From: Phyllostachys edulis
Lineage: Eukaryota > Streptophyta > Magnoliopsida > Poales > Poaceae
NCBI GenBank assembly: GCA_036346405.1
Contig: CM070567.1
Location: forward strand, 46,735,633-46,799,632
Length of the DNA: 64,000 bases
Direction of reading: 5' to 3'
In this document: in pieces, positions 34,378 to 45,881 of the stretch
Layout of the letters: every line of letters begins with the position of its first letter
Position numbering within the stretch: the stretch's first letter is position 1
Program-made: the position numbers and the translations under genes
Notes under the pieces: model-generated
What the model saw: only the letters and a program-made list of their open reading frames with translations
What the model was told of the DNA's origin: nothing
Database searches by the model: none

Positions 34378-35648
34378 TCCACCTTGGCCGTGTGTGGGAA
34401 GCTTGCTGGTGCCCCTAGACATTCCATTGAGCAAAGTGCAAGCCCTCTACTCTCATTTGTGCTTGTGTTGCACTTGTTGAGCTTTGAGTGGCAAATCCTA
34501 GTGCATGTGTTGCATTAGGTGGTGGATTTAGTATCCATTGAGCTTTGACAATTGATTAGCTCAAGTGAGAGTTGTAGACTTTTTACTCTTGGTGTTTGCC
34601 GACACCTAGACGGCGTGGTGGCGTTGTGGTCGGTGATCTTCTCAAAGAAGCTTGTGAGAAGACCCGAGCGATTTGTGAGTGGTGTGGTGCTCGCCATCTC
34701 CGGAGTGGAGGAAGGAGCAACCTTAGTGGAGCGAGGTGTTGGTTCGGTTTGGAACCGGTCCAAGTGGTTGGACTTACCTCGGAGGCGGGTGCTCAATTCG
34801 TGGAGCCGGTCCAATTGGTTTGGGCTTGCCTCAACGTGGATTAGGGGAGACCAGCAAGTCTCCGAACACCACGGTAAAACATCGACGTGTCTTTGTGGTG
34901 TGATCTCTTTTGCCTCACTATTGCATTTACATTCATTGTGTATGAATGCTTGATTTACTTTGTGCAATTTATATTTCTAGAATTAAATTGCTTATTCATT
35001 GTGTATGATTGCAATAGTTATTCATTGCCTTGTGCTATTGTCTTTGTTAGAATTGAATTACTTACAGGTCTATGCTTGATTGTTATATTTATCATTAGAC
35101 TTGTTGTTGGTGCACTTAGTTGAACCTAGTTGATTTAGGCTTTAATTGTGCAAAACCATATTTGTATTAGCTTCCGCATTAGAAATTGGTTTTAGCCAAA
35201 GAAGTTATAAAACGCCTATTCACGCCCCCCCTCTAGTCGGCCTCCTCGATCTTACAGGCGGCGCGGTGAGGTGAGGGCGGCGCCACTGGACTAGAGTAGC
35301 CAGCGGCGTGGACTGTGGAGTGTGGAGTGGAGGAAGTGGAAGAACTGAAGCTGAAGCTCCCCTAACTCGGTAAGGTTAAGGTATACCCTAACTCCCTAAG
35401 TCACTGTCTAAGTGGGCCAGCTGGGCAGTGGCTGTTTGCAAATTCTGGATATTCGGATTAGACTTTTCCGGATAATCTATATTCGTTTCCGCCGGATATC
35501 ATGCCTATCGTATTCGTTTCTATTTTCGAAAAAAAAATTCAAATCCGTTTCCGATACAAAAATTATCCGAGAAAAAATCGATCTGGGACAATCCGAATCT
35601 GTTTTCGTCCAGATCGGTCGGAAACTATCCGGTCCGTTTTCACCCCTA

Positions 35649-36747
35649 GATGTGGACCCATCTTCAAGATCATTATGAAATGTTCACCTCCACTAATGAT
35701 GATTGCATACAAGAATGGATGTCAAGAGAAGAATGCTCAACCTCTAGCTCTAACAATGAGGAGTCCTCAACTCCATCCACATCACCTCACTGCTTTATGG
35801 CAAAAGGTAATAAGAAGGTAAATAATGATGATAAGCCTTCATATGATGAGTTGATGGATATGCTTGAGGAGCTTAATGAGGATTTAAGAAAGGAGAAATA
35901 AAAATTCAAAGTTTTGAAGAAATAGTATGTCTTACTTCAAAACAATTATGTTGTTCTAAAAGATGAACATGAAACTCTCCTCCTAAATGAGCTCAATAAG
36001 CCCAAAGTGGATATAGGCATAACATGTGATTTATTGGATGATATGCCTTGTGTAGTTGCTAACCCTTACATTTCATCTAAGGTTAGCATATCCACTTCTT
36101 GTGATGACTTGCTAGATATGCCTTGTAGCTCTAGTGAAAATGCTTCTATTTCCTCTATGTCTTATGATACTAATCTTTTAGAGGAAAATGAAGAGCTTAA
36201 GGCCCAAGTCAAGAAATTGACTAATGACTTGGAAAGAAGCTTCAAACGGAAGGCCACTCTCAATGAGATATTGAGCAAGCAAAGATGCTTGTAAGATAAG
36301 AGTGGAATTGACTTCACTCCAAAGAAGAAGAAGAATAGCAAAACAAGGCATAATGCAAAACACATGAAGAATGTCAAGTGCTTTGGTTGCAACACGAAGG
36401 GTCACTTTGCCTCGGTGTGCCCAAACAAGTTAAATGACAAGCAATTGTTCTAAAAAAAGAGGCAAGTCGGCAATAAGCAAGACAAGAAGACAAAGGATGG
36501 AAGAAAATGTCAAACTCGCTACAATTGCCAGGAGAAGGGACATTTTAGTAAAGATTGTCCCAAAGATATCTCTCCTAAGCCTATTATCTATAATGACCAT
36601 TGCATGCTTAGGAGGGATAAAAATAGCAAGGTGATTGCTAGAATAGTTAGTTCACCAAAGATTAATGCTAGGGTCATTTGGGTGCCCAAATCTCTTGTGA
36701 CTAACATTCAAGGACGCAACCGAGTTTGGGTACCAAAAGGTGCTTAA
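35649..36747 (+). pseudogene. copia gag, C-terminal part with two zinc knuckles
   Basis: Gag resumes with LQDHYEMFTSTNDD, then a serine- and acid-rich region and a coiled-coil-like stretch (EELNEDLRKE, ELKAQVKKLTND). Knuckle 1 is CFGCNTKGHFASVC near 36380. In knuckle 2, near 36520, the first cysteine is arginine (RYNCQEKGHFSKDC). In-frame stops lie near 35900, 35926, 36292 and 36453. It ends VWVPKGA at TAA 36745-36747 with no protease or pol frame after it. Confidence 0.88.
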
Positions 36748-37720
36748 ATGATTAATAGCTACTTGGAGAGGCATTAGAGGTTTGGCTCACATGAAGAGGT
36801 GGATTCCACCATATGCATGAATTTCAATTCACATCTCTATATGCATATATTTAGGGGGAGTTTTATCAATATGGTTCTTGTTTTACAAGACATTCACAAT
36901 ATTTAGAAAACTTCAAAGCTTTTGGACTTCATTTGAAAAATGCTTGCTTCATCTTCTCTTTAAGCAAAAATTTGGCCTACAAAGTTTGTTTCTGTCAAAT
37001 TTGAAAATATTTCGACTTGATTTGAAAAAGTTTTGACTTTTTCTCTCTTTGATCAACATGCTGAAAATTCATACTTTTGTATGTTTTGAGCTTATTTGTG
37101 ATTTTTGTTTCTCTAATTGGGTTCATAATTTTGGGGAAGCTTTAATGATGACATTTTATCTTCGGTCGTTGAGAAAATAAACATGGTATCTTTATGAAAA
37201 TGTTTATTGGGAATATTTCAAGAGTGGGCATATTTGAATGTGTTCCAAATGTCATTTCCTTTAGTTAAACTCCAATATGGCCTCATTTCGAGTTGTTTTG
37301 CTCTTTTTGGCGATAAAAGAGGAGTTTGTAACCTGTTTTGGTTTAAGGGGGAGAATGTTATATGATAAATAGGTTTGTGATCAAAAGGGGGAAATATTTC
37401 AATGATCAAAATAAAATGAATTCAATTGCCAAGCTCATTACTTTGCAAAACTTTGTTGGTTTTGATTTGTTTTGGATTTTTGGTGATTAATGCCAAAAGG
37501 GGGAGAATGTTTATATGATCAATATATTTTCATTTGGATTCTCTCTTGTGTTTTCACATTTTCATGCATGTCTCATTCATATGTTTAAGAATACATTATG
37601 TGTATAAGTCTTAAATTGGTTAATGACATGTATGGATATAGTTCAATAACTTAAATTCTTATCTTATGATGATTTATATCCAAATGATGTTATTGATAAA
37701 GGATTTGTCATCAATTACCA
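36748..37720 (+). other. non-coding internal region of the gag-only copia element
   Basis: No protease, integrase or RT motif is present. Purine tracts of the form AAGGGGGAGAATG recur near 37345, 37388 and 37497, so several tracts resembling the polypurine primer precede the real one. The rest is AT-rich without a long frame. Confidence 0.75.
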
Positions 37721-37732
37721 AAAAGGGGGAGA
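37721..37732 (+). other. polypurine tract of copia element
   Basis: AAAAGGGGGAGA lies directly before the 3' LTR start at 37733. Confidence 0.85.
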
Positions 37733-40341
37733 TTAAAGAATCTAGACCCGTCATTATGAGTTAATGGAGCATTTTGGTTATTAATGACAAATCTATTTGT
37801 GAGACTAACATTTCTATTGTTATACCTATTGCTTAGTCTCAATTGGATAAAAAAGTGACAAATCAAAGAGGTATGCATTCGACATCATATTCTTATATCT
37901 TGTTCCATTCCTCGAATCTAAAATATATATTGAACTCCACTAAAAGGTTAACTTGAATATATGCATATGTTCTTATTTACACATTTGTGTATACACACAT
38001 TTAGGGGGGGTTCACTCTATGTTTTGTGGTTTCATTAGTATTGATCCATATTCCTTATCCACATATATTAAGGATCTTTACTTTGAAACATATCAAATGA
38101 GTATGCAAAACTTGTGTAGTTCATATATACTCATATAACCTTACATTCAATCATTTGCATTTGTGATGGTTGTCATCAATTACCAAAGAGGGAAAGATTG
38201 GAGTATCTTATCCCACCATTATGAGTTAATGGTATGTTGTGGTAATTAATGACAATCATGTTGTGGGACTAACATTTTTTATGAGTTGGATGAATAGGTT
38301 ATGTTCCATGAGGTTGGAGACTTTGAATGACATCATGAGTTGATCGTTATCAAGTCAAGGTTCAAGAAGAAGATGCATCATGTGTTGATGCATATCAAGA
38401 TCTCGAAGAAAAAGAGATCATCATATGTCGATGACGTTCAAGAAGAGGAGATGATCATGAGTTGATCATCAAGATAAAAGAAATTTTGTCATGTGTTGAT
38501 GGAGGTCAAGTGAAAGAGTGCATCATAGGTTCATGCACATTCAAGTCAAGAACTTGAAATAAATAAAATCATCATGTGTTGATGGTTATCAAGTCAACAA
38601 CCCAGTCTTGAAGTGAAGACGTGCGTCATCAAGCTTCAAGTGGATGTGCAAAGCAAAGATATGGCTAGCTAGGGCTAAGGATGTGTTCCTAGTCTTTTAC
38701 TGGTCTTGGTGTTTGGTTGGAAGACTGGATTGCTAGTATAGGTTGCCGTACTATTAAGAAGGGTCTTGACTAGTAGCTTGAGTTAGTTATGTGTTGATAG
38801 CTCGTTGTTCTTGCTTTAGCTCTCGTTAGCATGTTGACAATACTTGTGAATGCGTTTTACAAATAGTCGAGGCTCATGCTTAATCCTTCCAGCATGTGAT
38901 TGTAGTTTGTGAATGTGTTTTGCAAATGGTTTAAGTCCATGCACATTATTTCTTGTGGTGTGATTCTAAAAGTTGGTAAATATGTTTTGCAACTTGTTGA
39001 GAATTTTGCCTTTAATCCTTGTTTGCATCGAGCATCAATTGGCAAATGTGTTTTGCAAATTGAGTTGAAGTGAAGTGCAAAATCTCTCTCTCAGTTCAAG
39101 CGGTCTGACCGCTGGCCTTTGGGTGGTCTGACCGGAACGTTCGAACTGGGCGATTGGTCCCTGTGAATGGGTGGTCTGACCGGTGGGGAGTCCGGTCTGA
39201 CCGACATGTGTTGGCCGATCTGACCGGCCCCCTGGTCAGCGGTATGACTGTATTTGTTCAGCGGTACTATCGGAGTGCGGTAGTACCAATCTTTTATTGA
39301 CGGCATGTTTTTTTCCAGGAAGGTGCTTTTCTGGATCTGGATTGCTCCTTTGTGGAGCGGTCTGACCGCCCCTATGGCGGTCTAACCAGTGTGGTCCATT
39401 ATGACCGGCCATTGGTTGGCAGTCAGACCGGATGTGTGTCCAATGGCTAGTTTTATAGTCGTTGGAGCTCTGACGGTCTGACCAGCCATTAGTTGGCGGT
39501 CTGACCGGTTTATCCCTGTTTTTCTGGAATCTTTCCTCCAACGGTTAGTTTTTGTTGTGTGGGTATATATACCCCTTATGGTCGGTTGTGGGAGTTTTTG
39601 CTTGTGCCATATTCATTCCCTTGAGCAAAGAGCAAATCCTCTCCTCTCATATGTGTATGTGTTGCACTTAGTGAGCTTAGAGAGCAAACCTAGGTGTATG
39701 TGTTACATTAGGTAGTGGAATGTGTATCCATTTGAGCTTAAACACTTGATTCGTTCAAGTGAGCGTATTTGATCTGTTACTCTTGGTGTTTGTCGACACC
39801 TAGACAGCTTGGAGAAGTTGCGTCGGTGATCTTCTCAAAGAAGGTTGTGAGAAGACCCGAGCGGTTGGGAGTGTTTTGGTGCTCACCATCTCCAGAGTGG
39901 AGGAAGAGCAACCCCGAGTGGATCGAGTTGTTGGTTCGTGCTGGAGCTGGTCTAAGTGGTTGGACTTACCACAGATGCGTTTGGCATAATTCGTGTAGCC
40001 GGTCCAATTAGTTTGGGCTTACCTCAACGTGGATTAGGGGAGACCGGCAAGTCTCCAAACACCACGGTAAAACATCGTCGTGTCATTGTGGTTTGCATTC
40101 TTGTGCTTTCCTCTATTGCAATTTACATTCCTAGAATTAAATTGCTTACGTGTATTTGTATGATTGTTATCATTATCAATAGTCTCTTATTGTTGGTGCA
40201 CTTAGTAAAGACTAGTTGATTTAGGCTTTAATTGTGTAAAACCGAATTGTTGTTAGCTTCCACATTAGAAATCGGTTTTAACCAAAGAAAATTTTAAAAC
40301 TGTCTATTCACCCCTCTCTAGTCGGCCTCCTTGATCTTACA
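37733..40341 (+). repeat. 3' LTR of gag-only copia element (2609 bp)
   Basis: It starts TTAAAGAATCTAGACC (the usual TG is TT) and ends GATCTTACA. It carries shorter versions of the same arrays: CATCA-type hairpins at 38330-38605, GCAAA-TGTGT-TTTGC at 38845-39065, and about a dozen CGGTCTGACCG palindromes at 39095-39505. The TATATATA word is near 39564. Confidence 0.9.
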
Positions 40342-40695
40342 CCAGTTCGTATCTGGTTGGACTGAACGACCTGCTTGCGTATTCTCTCTTTGCCTCACGA
40401 TATCTAGTTGAATTCCAGGTGATATATTTTGTCATCTATAGACTGTTTAATACTTTCTCGATCAAGTGACGGATAACTTAATGTGGTCGACTATTCGACC
40501 ACTAGTGGCTCGGTCATGCACTTTCTTTATTCGACCACATCGAGGGGCCCAGAGATATCTCCCATTTTATGTTAGGAGAGACAAATTCTATATCCGACCA
40601 GTTACATCTCTCCGCATGTTTTATAACATACCCGAAAGCTATCTTTATAACTACCCTGTTAAAGAGTAGCATTTGGCAACCCCTAAGTGTACTAT
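40342..40695. other. unassigned spacer between two retroelements
   Basis: No gene seen. The words ATTCGACCACAT and GAGGGGCCCAGAGATATCTC look like fragments of repetitive LTR sequence, but I could not assign them. No gypsy primer site is present next to the LTR at 40696. Confidence 0.5.
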
Positions 40696-40991
40696 TGTCA
40701 GACCCTTGGGCGTGGAATACCTGAAGACCTTATGTGTGTACTGTACTAGTCCCATGATCAGTGGCTAGTACATACATTCACAACATTTGGCATTACATCC
40801 ATAAATACACATGTAACAATAAAGCAAAGGGGTACTTAACTCAAGAGGTACAGTTATTACAACAGCGACCAACCGGCCAAATACAAACAAGTACTAACAG
40901 AGTAAAGTAGCAGTGGAAATAAAGACAAAGGTAGCAAAATCCCAGTGGTTTGCCCATCCAACCCTCAGGCAACCTGACAAGGTACAAGGTC

Positions 40992-42440
40992 CTAGACCGA
41001 CCCATCACCGAACCCTCTGATTTTGGGTGTGAAGAAAGTGTCGTCTGGTATTGGCTCTTCTTCATACTCTAAATAACAACATAAGCAAGACTGAGTACTT
41101 GTGTACTCAGTAAGACTTGTAGTGTATCGCAAGTTTAAATATACACAATGCTAATCAAAGAGAAGGATCTATGCTACAAGTTATTTTACATTAAGCAGAT
41201 TTTATTTGTAATATTTATAAGCAGTACTCTGCAACAAAATTTGAAAGAGCATTTTAAATGGATAACAGGACAGTAAGTAGTAGTTGAATGAATCAACAAT
41301 AATAACAACTTCAATTTGCAACCCTCCTCGGCTGCTAGCCAAAATTTATGTTCAGCCATAACTCGGTAGTTAATTCAAACAATTCACAAACCATTCCCCA
41401 TGTTTTTCCAGCAAGACAATTTTTTGTGAAAATTAATATTGTACCCATTAAGTCGACAATTTAAGCACGCCCATGACCGCGAGCATGGCTATTATAATAG
41501 ATTTACACTCTGCAAAGGTGTACAACTTTTCCCACATAACATGACTTCTCTAGTTTATCTGGCACCTATCGATGCCACCACTCACTTTCTTAGGTAAGCG
41601 GTCTAGAGCACGTGTCGAAGCCTTTACATTATCTAGCCCTAACCTTGCACTTGCCTCGAATTTTGTTCCTCACTTTGCCCGAGTGTACCCTTCTCGGTAT
41701 ATGGGAACCCTTCTCGGTACACCTATCTCGGTCAGGCATTCGCTGTTATGTCGGCAATCATAACTTGATGCTCGTACGTCTCCTGCCTACCCATTATGCA
41801 AGGCTAGTTCTCAATAACTTACTTAGCTAAGGCCATCCCAGTAAAGCATATGTGGTTGTACACTTAGGCTTAGATTGGAGTAGCTGGTGTTCGGTCCTTA
41901 ATTGACCTCGGGCAAGAATCTCCCCTATCTACGAGTGAGACTCCTTTCCCACCCTTTTCAGAATATTATATAACTCGCATGCATCCAAATGTAGGTTTTG
42001 CATTTTATTTCTATATAAAATAATAGAGATAAATCCTCTGGACATTTCTAAAAAATCTTCCAAATTCACATTTATCATATTGTCCTTTTACATCTCTTTA
42101 CGAAAAAGCTATCGTTCTAGTAAGCATTCGTGCGATATCTCGCACTCAAAACTCCCAAATGACAATATATATTGTCTAACACATATCTTATTAGTTACAA
42201 TAGCAAGGACATCAACATGTCAAAGGAATTCATGCATCAAATAGGATTTACAGCTACCAACATCCCAAACATAGCAGTTTAATATTGAACATCCACACAT
42301 GCAATAATAGGATTTGTAAAACAAAGTACAATAAGTAAAGTACTGGGATTAATGTGATCAAAGGGGGTGCTTTCCTTGCTCAGGTTCTTCTGAATATGAG
42401 ATCGGTTGGTCGTCGAAGATTTCGTTCGCGCAATTGATGT
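40992..42440 (-). other. LTR 4 leader mini-exon, intron and acidic exon
   Basis: The minus-strand mini-exon 42440-42375 is 66 nt (NEIFDDQPISYSEEPEQ), preceded by TTGCAATAG. The donor reads GAAAGC instead of GCAAGT. The exon 41068-40992 continues in phase (EYEEEPIPDDTFFTPK) to a TAG. The intron would be about 1.3 kb. Confidence 0.45.
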
Positions 42441-43811
42441 CTATTGCAAAAAGAGTCGGAAATCGATTAAATAATGCAAATAAATTCAAATATTTTTGCA
42501 TATTCAGGTAGATTATGATTTTAGATATATTTAGAGACAAAAATAAACTCATTTGAAGTTTTGTAGCAAAAGTTATTAAGGTTTGAAGTTGAGTTGGATT
42601 TGAAATTCCAGAAAGGGAAAAGGGGAGAGAGAAAATGTCTCTCTGACAGGTGGTACCCGCCCATTTTCCTTTTTCTTTTTGATTTCTTTCTTTGCCAAAA
42701 ATCCCCAGTCAATGACAGATGGGACCTGCGACTATTCTTTTTCTTTTCTTTTATTTTTCTAACGAAATCTTTTTCTTACTAGTGGGGCCCAGCTATCGGT
42801 GACACGGTCCACCAAACAGTGCATGTGGACTGGAGTCCACAGCATAGGGTTTGGCTCAGCGGTGGAATCACTGTGCCATTAAAGGCCTTGGGCCCACGCT
42901 TTAATGACTCGGTGCAAATCTCAGTGCATTAAAACATGGGGATTTCTGTGCGAGGCCCCACACGTCAGTGAGTATAGCAATCATTAGCTTAGCATTTAAT
43001 TACTTCTTTACTCCTAATCATTCGAGATTTGTTTTTAATTGCTTGCTACAGTACTGTCCGAGTTCGGACAGCAGAGGAGGCTCTTAGGTGCTAGGCTCTC
43101 CGGCTAATCGTCGGCGATCTACCCCGTGACAGCGTGGGTGGGTGGTCCAAATGGACTCCTTGAGCCCTTACGCAGCCAACAGTGCCGACGGCGATGGCCA
43201 AAGTGGCCGGTAGCTGTGACGCAGTGAGGTTGGGTGGCGGTGAGGTTCGGCCATACATGGCAACTCCGAACCCGGTGATCTCCTCAACTAAAATGCATGC
43301 GCATGAGCAGCTCTAGGGCACTAGGAACTCATCGGAAGCATGCGGAGAGGACGAGCTAGCTGGAGATGGCTTGGCAGCGAGAATCGATGCGACCATGAGG
43401 TAGGCGATGAGGAGAGCTCGCCGTGGAGGAGGAAGGTGCTAGGGGAAGCTTGGGGGAGTTCTGGGATACCCTTGTGGTGCTCCTAGCTCTGGCAATTCGA
43501 CCAAGGCTCGGTGTAGCTCCTATGGTGACGGTGGCAGCCGAAAGGGTCGGAGTTGGGGAAGAACCTTGCGTCGGCGGTTCTTGAGGAGGAATAGGGGAAT
43601 TAGCATGGGGAAATACACCAAGAGGCTCTAGACATGACATGACGGGGGTGGAGCGAGGAGGAGAGCACTGGTTCACCAGAACGGCAGGGTGGCTCGTCGG
43701 CCGGAAAAAGAGAACTCACTTCTCCTTGCGATTGCACTAGGTAAGAAGAGCGGAGAAGAGGGGGAATAGCTTGGGGTGGTAAAGGGGGGGCTCAGGGTGC
43801 CTTTGGCCGGC

Positions 43812-43819
43812 TATTTATA
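43812..43819 (-). promoter_or_regulatory. LTR 4 TATA box
   Basis: TATAAATA on the minus strand within GGCCTATAAATAGCC, followed by a pyrimidine-rich leader. Confidence 0.7.
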
Positions 43820-44230
43820 GGCCACGGGCAGAGAATGGCGAGGAGGTCGGCGGAGTCCACTGAAGGTGATGCTCGGGCATGGGCTTCGATGGTTGAGTGA
43901 TGGGGAGAAGACAGAGCAATAATGGCCGGCTAGGGCATGGTGCTGGGCGAGTGATGAGGCCAAGATCTAGGGGAAACTGGGGGCGTGGCAAATCCAGGCA
44001 TGAGCCGGTGGCGCATTGGCGTGGCGTCTCCATCTTGTGGGTCTTGTTGGCCTTGTGCAGTGCGTCGCGGGGAGAAGGACCTGCGGTGGGCCTGTGAGGT
44101 CGATGGGAAGAGGAGAGGCGCCAGTTGAGAGGGTTTGACTGCAACGTGGCTCGGTCGGTGGAAACCTGGCTCGGCCAGTGGAACAACGAGCTTGACGAGT
44201 GGGGTCCACCTGTCAACGGGAGGAGGGGAT

Positions 44231-44301
44231 TAGATACATACATACATACATATATATACACACACACGTATATATATGTACGTGTATATATATATACGTG
44301 T
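44231..44301. repeat. TACA/TA/CA microsatellite, left part
   Basis: Runs of CATA, TATA and CACA ending in TATATACGTGT. The last five bases (44297-44301, CGTGT) are the left target duplication of the nested solo LTR. The array continues after that LTR at 47520. Confidence 0.92.
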
Positions 44302-44588
44302 TGTCGGGACCCAAAATATGCAATTATGGACTCTCTGTGTATAATGCACTAGTCCAGGATCATGCTAGTGCACACAGTGTCAACACAGGTGAATATCGAT
44401 CCACACAAGCGATTAATAACATAAACGAGTAATTTGATAACAAATAGTTGTTTTGACCTTATGGTCAAGTTTACAATTATTAAGCCACGCAGGGCTAGCA
44501 AAGAAATAAAATAGCAGCGGAACGAAGAAACTTCAGCGGAATCCCATCAATTCACCACAGGCAACTGACTGGGATCAAGACCCTACGA

Positions 44589-45881
44589 TCAAGCACCTTC
44601 GACGAACTCCTCCTCGAAAGCAGGTGATGACGACTCCTCTTCTGTTGCATATTTTACAACAAGCATGAGTACACACCGTACTCGCAAGTCATACCACAGA
44701 AATACAAATATAGATGCAGGCTTATTCCAAAGGAATGGCTTATGTGGTTCTTTTGCAGAAACACAACATTTGCAGTTTAAATACAAGTAATAGATTGAAA
44801 GCATAATTCAAAACAAACAGACAATAATAATTTGACAGTTTTATTTCACAAAGACATATAGCCTAAACAAGTTATTTACATAGCCATATGACTTAGGTCA
44901 CACATCTCCCTTCCCAAGGTTTTCATGAAAATCTACCCCTCGTGTGAAATCCCCGAGCATTGTCCATGACCGCGGACGCGGCTATTCTAATAGATTGGTT
45001 AACACTCTGCAGAGGTTGTACACTTTACCCACAAGATACAACTAGTGTAGCTAGCACTAGTCGTAACAAAACAGTTCAGAAACTTCATCTCGACATTGAC
45101 ACTCCCGGTATGCTTAGCCGTCACAGACGCACACCGTTGGACAGGGACACGGCGAACCGCTCCGTGATGCGACTACTTGGTAGTACACACCTCCACCCAA
45201 TCTAACACAGCTAACCTACAACCTGAGTAATCAATGTCAAGACTCCATAACTTACTGAGTTAGGCCCGTCCCATCAGGCATGTGGTTGTATGAAAGGCTC
45301 AGCTAAATGGCGCACAAAGTTAAGTCCTTAATTGACCGGGGCAAGACTTCCAAATTCTAACCTATCATTCCCGCCAACACAGATCCACCACAAAAGTATA
45401 CCAGACCACTTGCCCCCGTCCAAAACCTTTTCCCACCCTGTTGGTTAAGTGCAACATATGCCATTAACGAGTAATAGCACATAGTAAACATAGTTTTTAT
45501 CACATAGTTCTATAGTTACTTAGTCAAGTTTATATTTGCAACTTACATGAGATGATGACTCATAGCATGGCTAAGCAATCTAATCGCATCTAACCAACCC
45601 ACGTTGGTAATACAATAGCACCAACTAAATATGAACCAAACTAGGGTGACAAAAGATTATGGTATACAATTAGACAAGGAGGTCATAACAAACTGGATAT
45701 TAACTAATCCCAAAAACATTGAAATAAATAATTAAAGTAAATGCAATAATTTAAATCAATATAACTTTTGAAAACTGGGTTCAATATGATCAAAGGTATA
45801 ACTTGCCTTGGAATAGGTCTAAGTACTGATCTTGCTCTTGAGGTGCTCCTTGCTCTTCAAAACTTCCCAAAGTATCGACGT
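44589..45881 (-). other. LTR 5 leader mini-exon, GC-AG intron and acidic exon
   Basis: The minus-strand mini-exon 45881-45807 is 75 nt (VDTLGSFEEQGAPQEQ) with a GCAAGT donor at 45806-45801. The acceptor TGCAACAG precedes the exon 44641-44589, which continues in phase (EESSSPAFEEEFVEGA) to a TGA. The intron would be 1165 bp. Confidence 0.5.

Larger units (their letters stand above)
31929..35256 (+). repeat. solo copia LTR (3328 bp) inside the hAT-type element
   Basis: It starts TGAATGATCTAGACC and ends CTCGATCTTACA, both homologous to the 3' LTR at 37733-40341. It is flanked by GGTGG (31924-31928) and GGCGG (35257-35261), a five-base target duplication with one change. No internal sequence or second LTR is present, so it arose by LTR-LTR recombination. 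It is longer than the 3' LTR because its inverted-repeat arrays have more copies. Confidence 0.88.
29112..35648. mobile_element. hAT-type element (6.5 kb with nested LTR) inserted in copia gag
   Basis: Termini are TAGGGGTGAAAACGG on the left and CCGTTTTCACCCCTA on the right. The flanking octamers CATATGGA (29104-29111) and GATGTGGA (35649-35656) match at six of eight sites, as expected for an aged 8-bp hAT target duplication. Without the solo LTR at 31929-35256 the element is about 3.2 kb. The left 370 bp match the small element at 13731. Both ends carry many ATCCG/CGGAT words, typical of transposase-binding repeats. No complete transposase frame is visible. Confidence 0.88.
27446..40341 (+). 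mobile_element. Ty1/copia-type, gag-only (non-autonomous) element with nested insertions
   Basis: It has a truncated 5' LTR (27446-28768), primer site, gag in two pieces (28826-29111 and 35649-36747), about 970 bp of non-coding sequence, a polypurine tract and a 3' LTR (37733-40341). There is no protease, integrase or reverse transcriptase, so it resembles the gag-only class called TR-GAG and would need a partner for replication. A 6.5-kb hAT-type element splits the gag. A 295-bp MITE sits in the 5' LTR only. Confidence 0.88.
40696..44296 (-). repeat. gypsy LTR 4 (minus orientation), solo or truncated
   Basis: It begins TGTCAGACCC, the inverse of an LTR end. It contains the conserved palindrome block (41470-41540), the mini-exon at 42440-42375, a TATA box at 43819-43812 and a GC-rich leader. 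The U3 end is not resolved because a microsatellite and a nested solo LTR follow. No primer site or coding region adjoins it on the left. Confidence 0.8.

Noticed and set aside
36748..37720. Hidden pol remnants after the copia gag
   Set aside because: I looked for protease, integrase and RT signature words in all forward frames and found none. The sequence is AT-rich with purine tracts only.
40342..40695. Continuation of the truncated gypsy gag after the copia element
   Set aside because: No capsid or zinc-knuckle coding words occur here, so the gypsy element does not resume on the other side.
43356..43676. A 106-residue frame in the leader of LTR 4
   Set aside because: It is Pro/Ser/Thr-rich without conserved features, and I saw no counterpart in the other LTRs. 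It is probably compositional.
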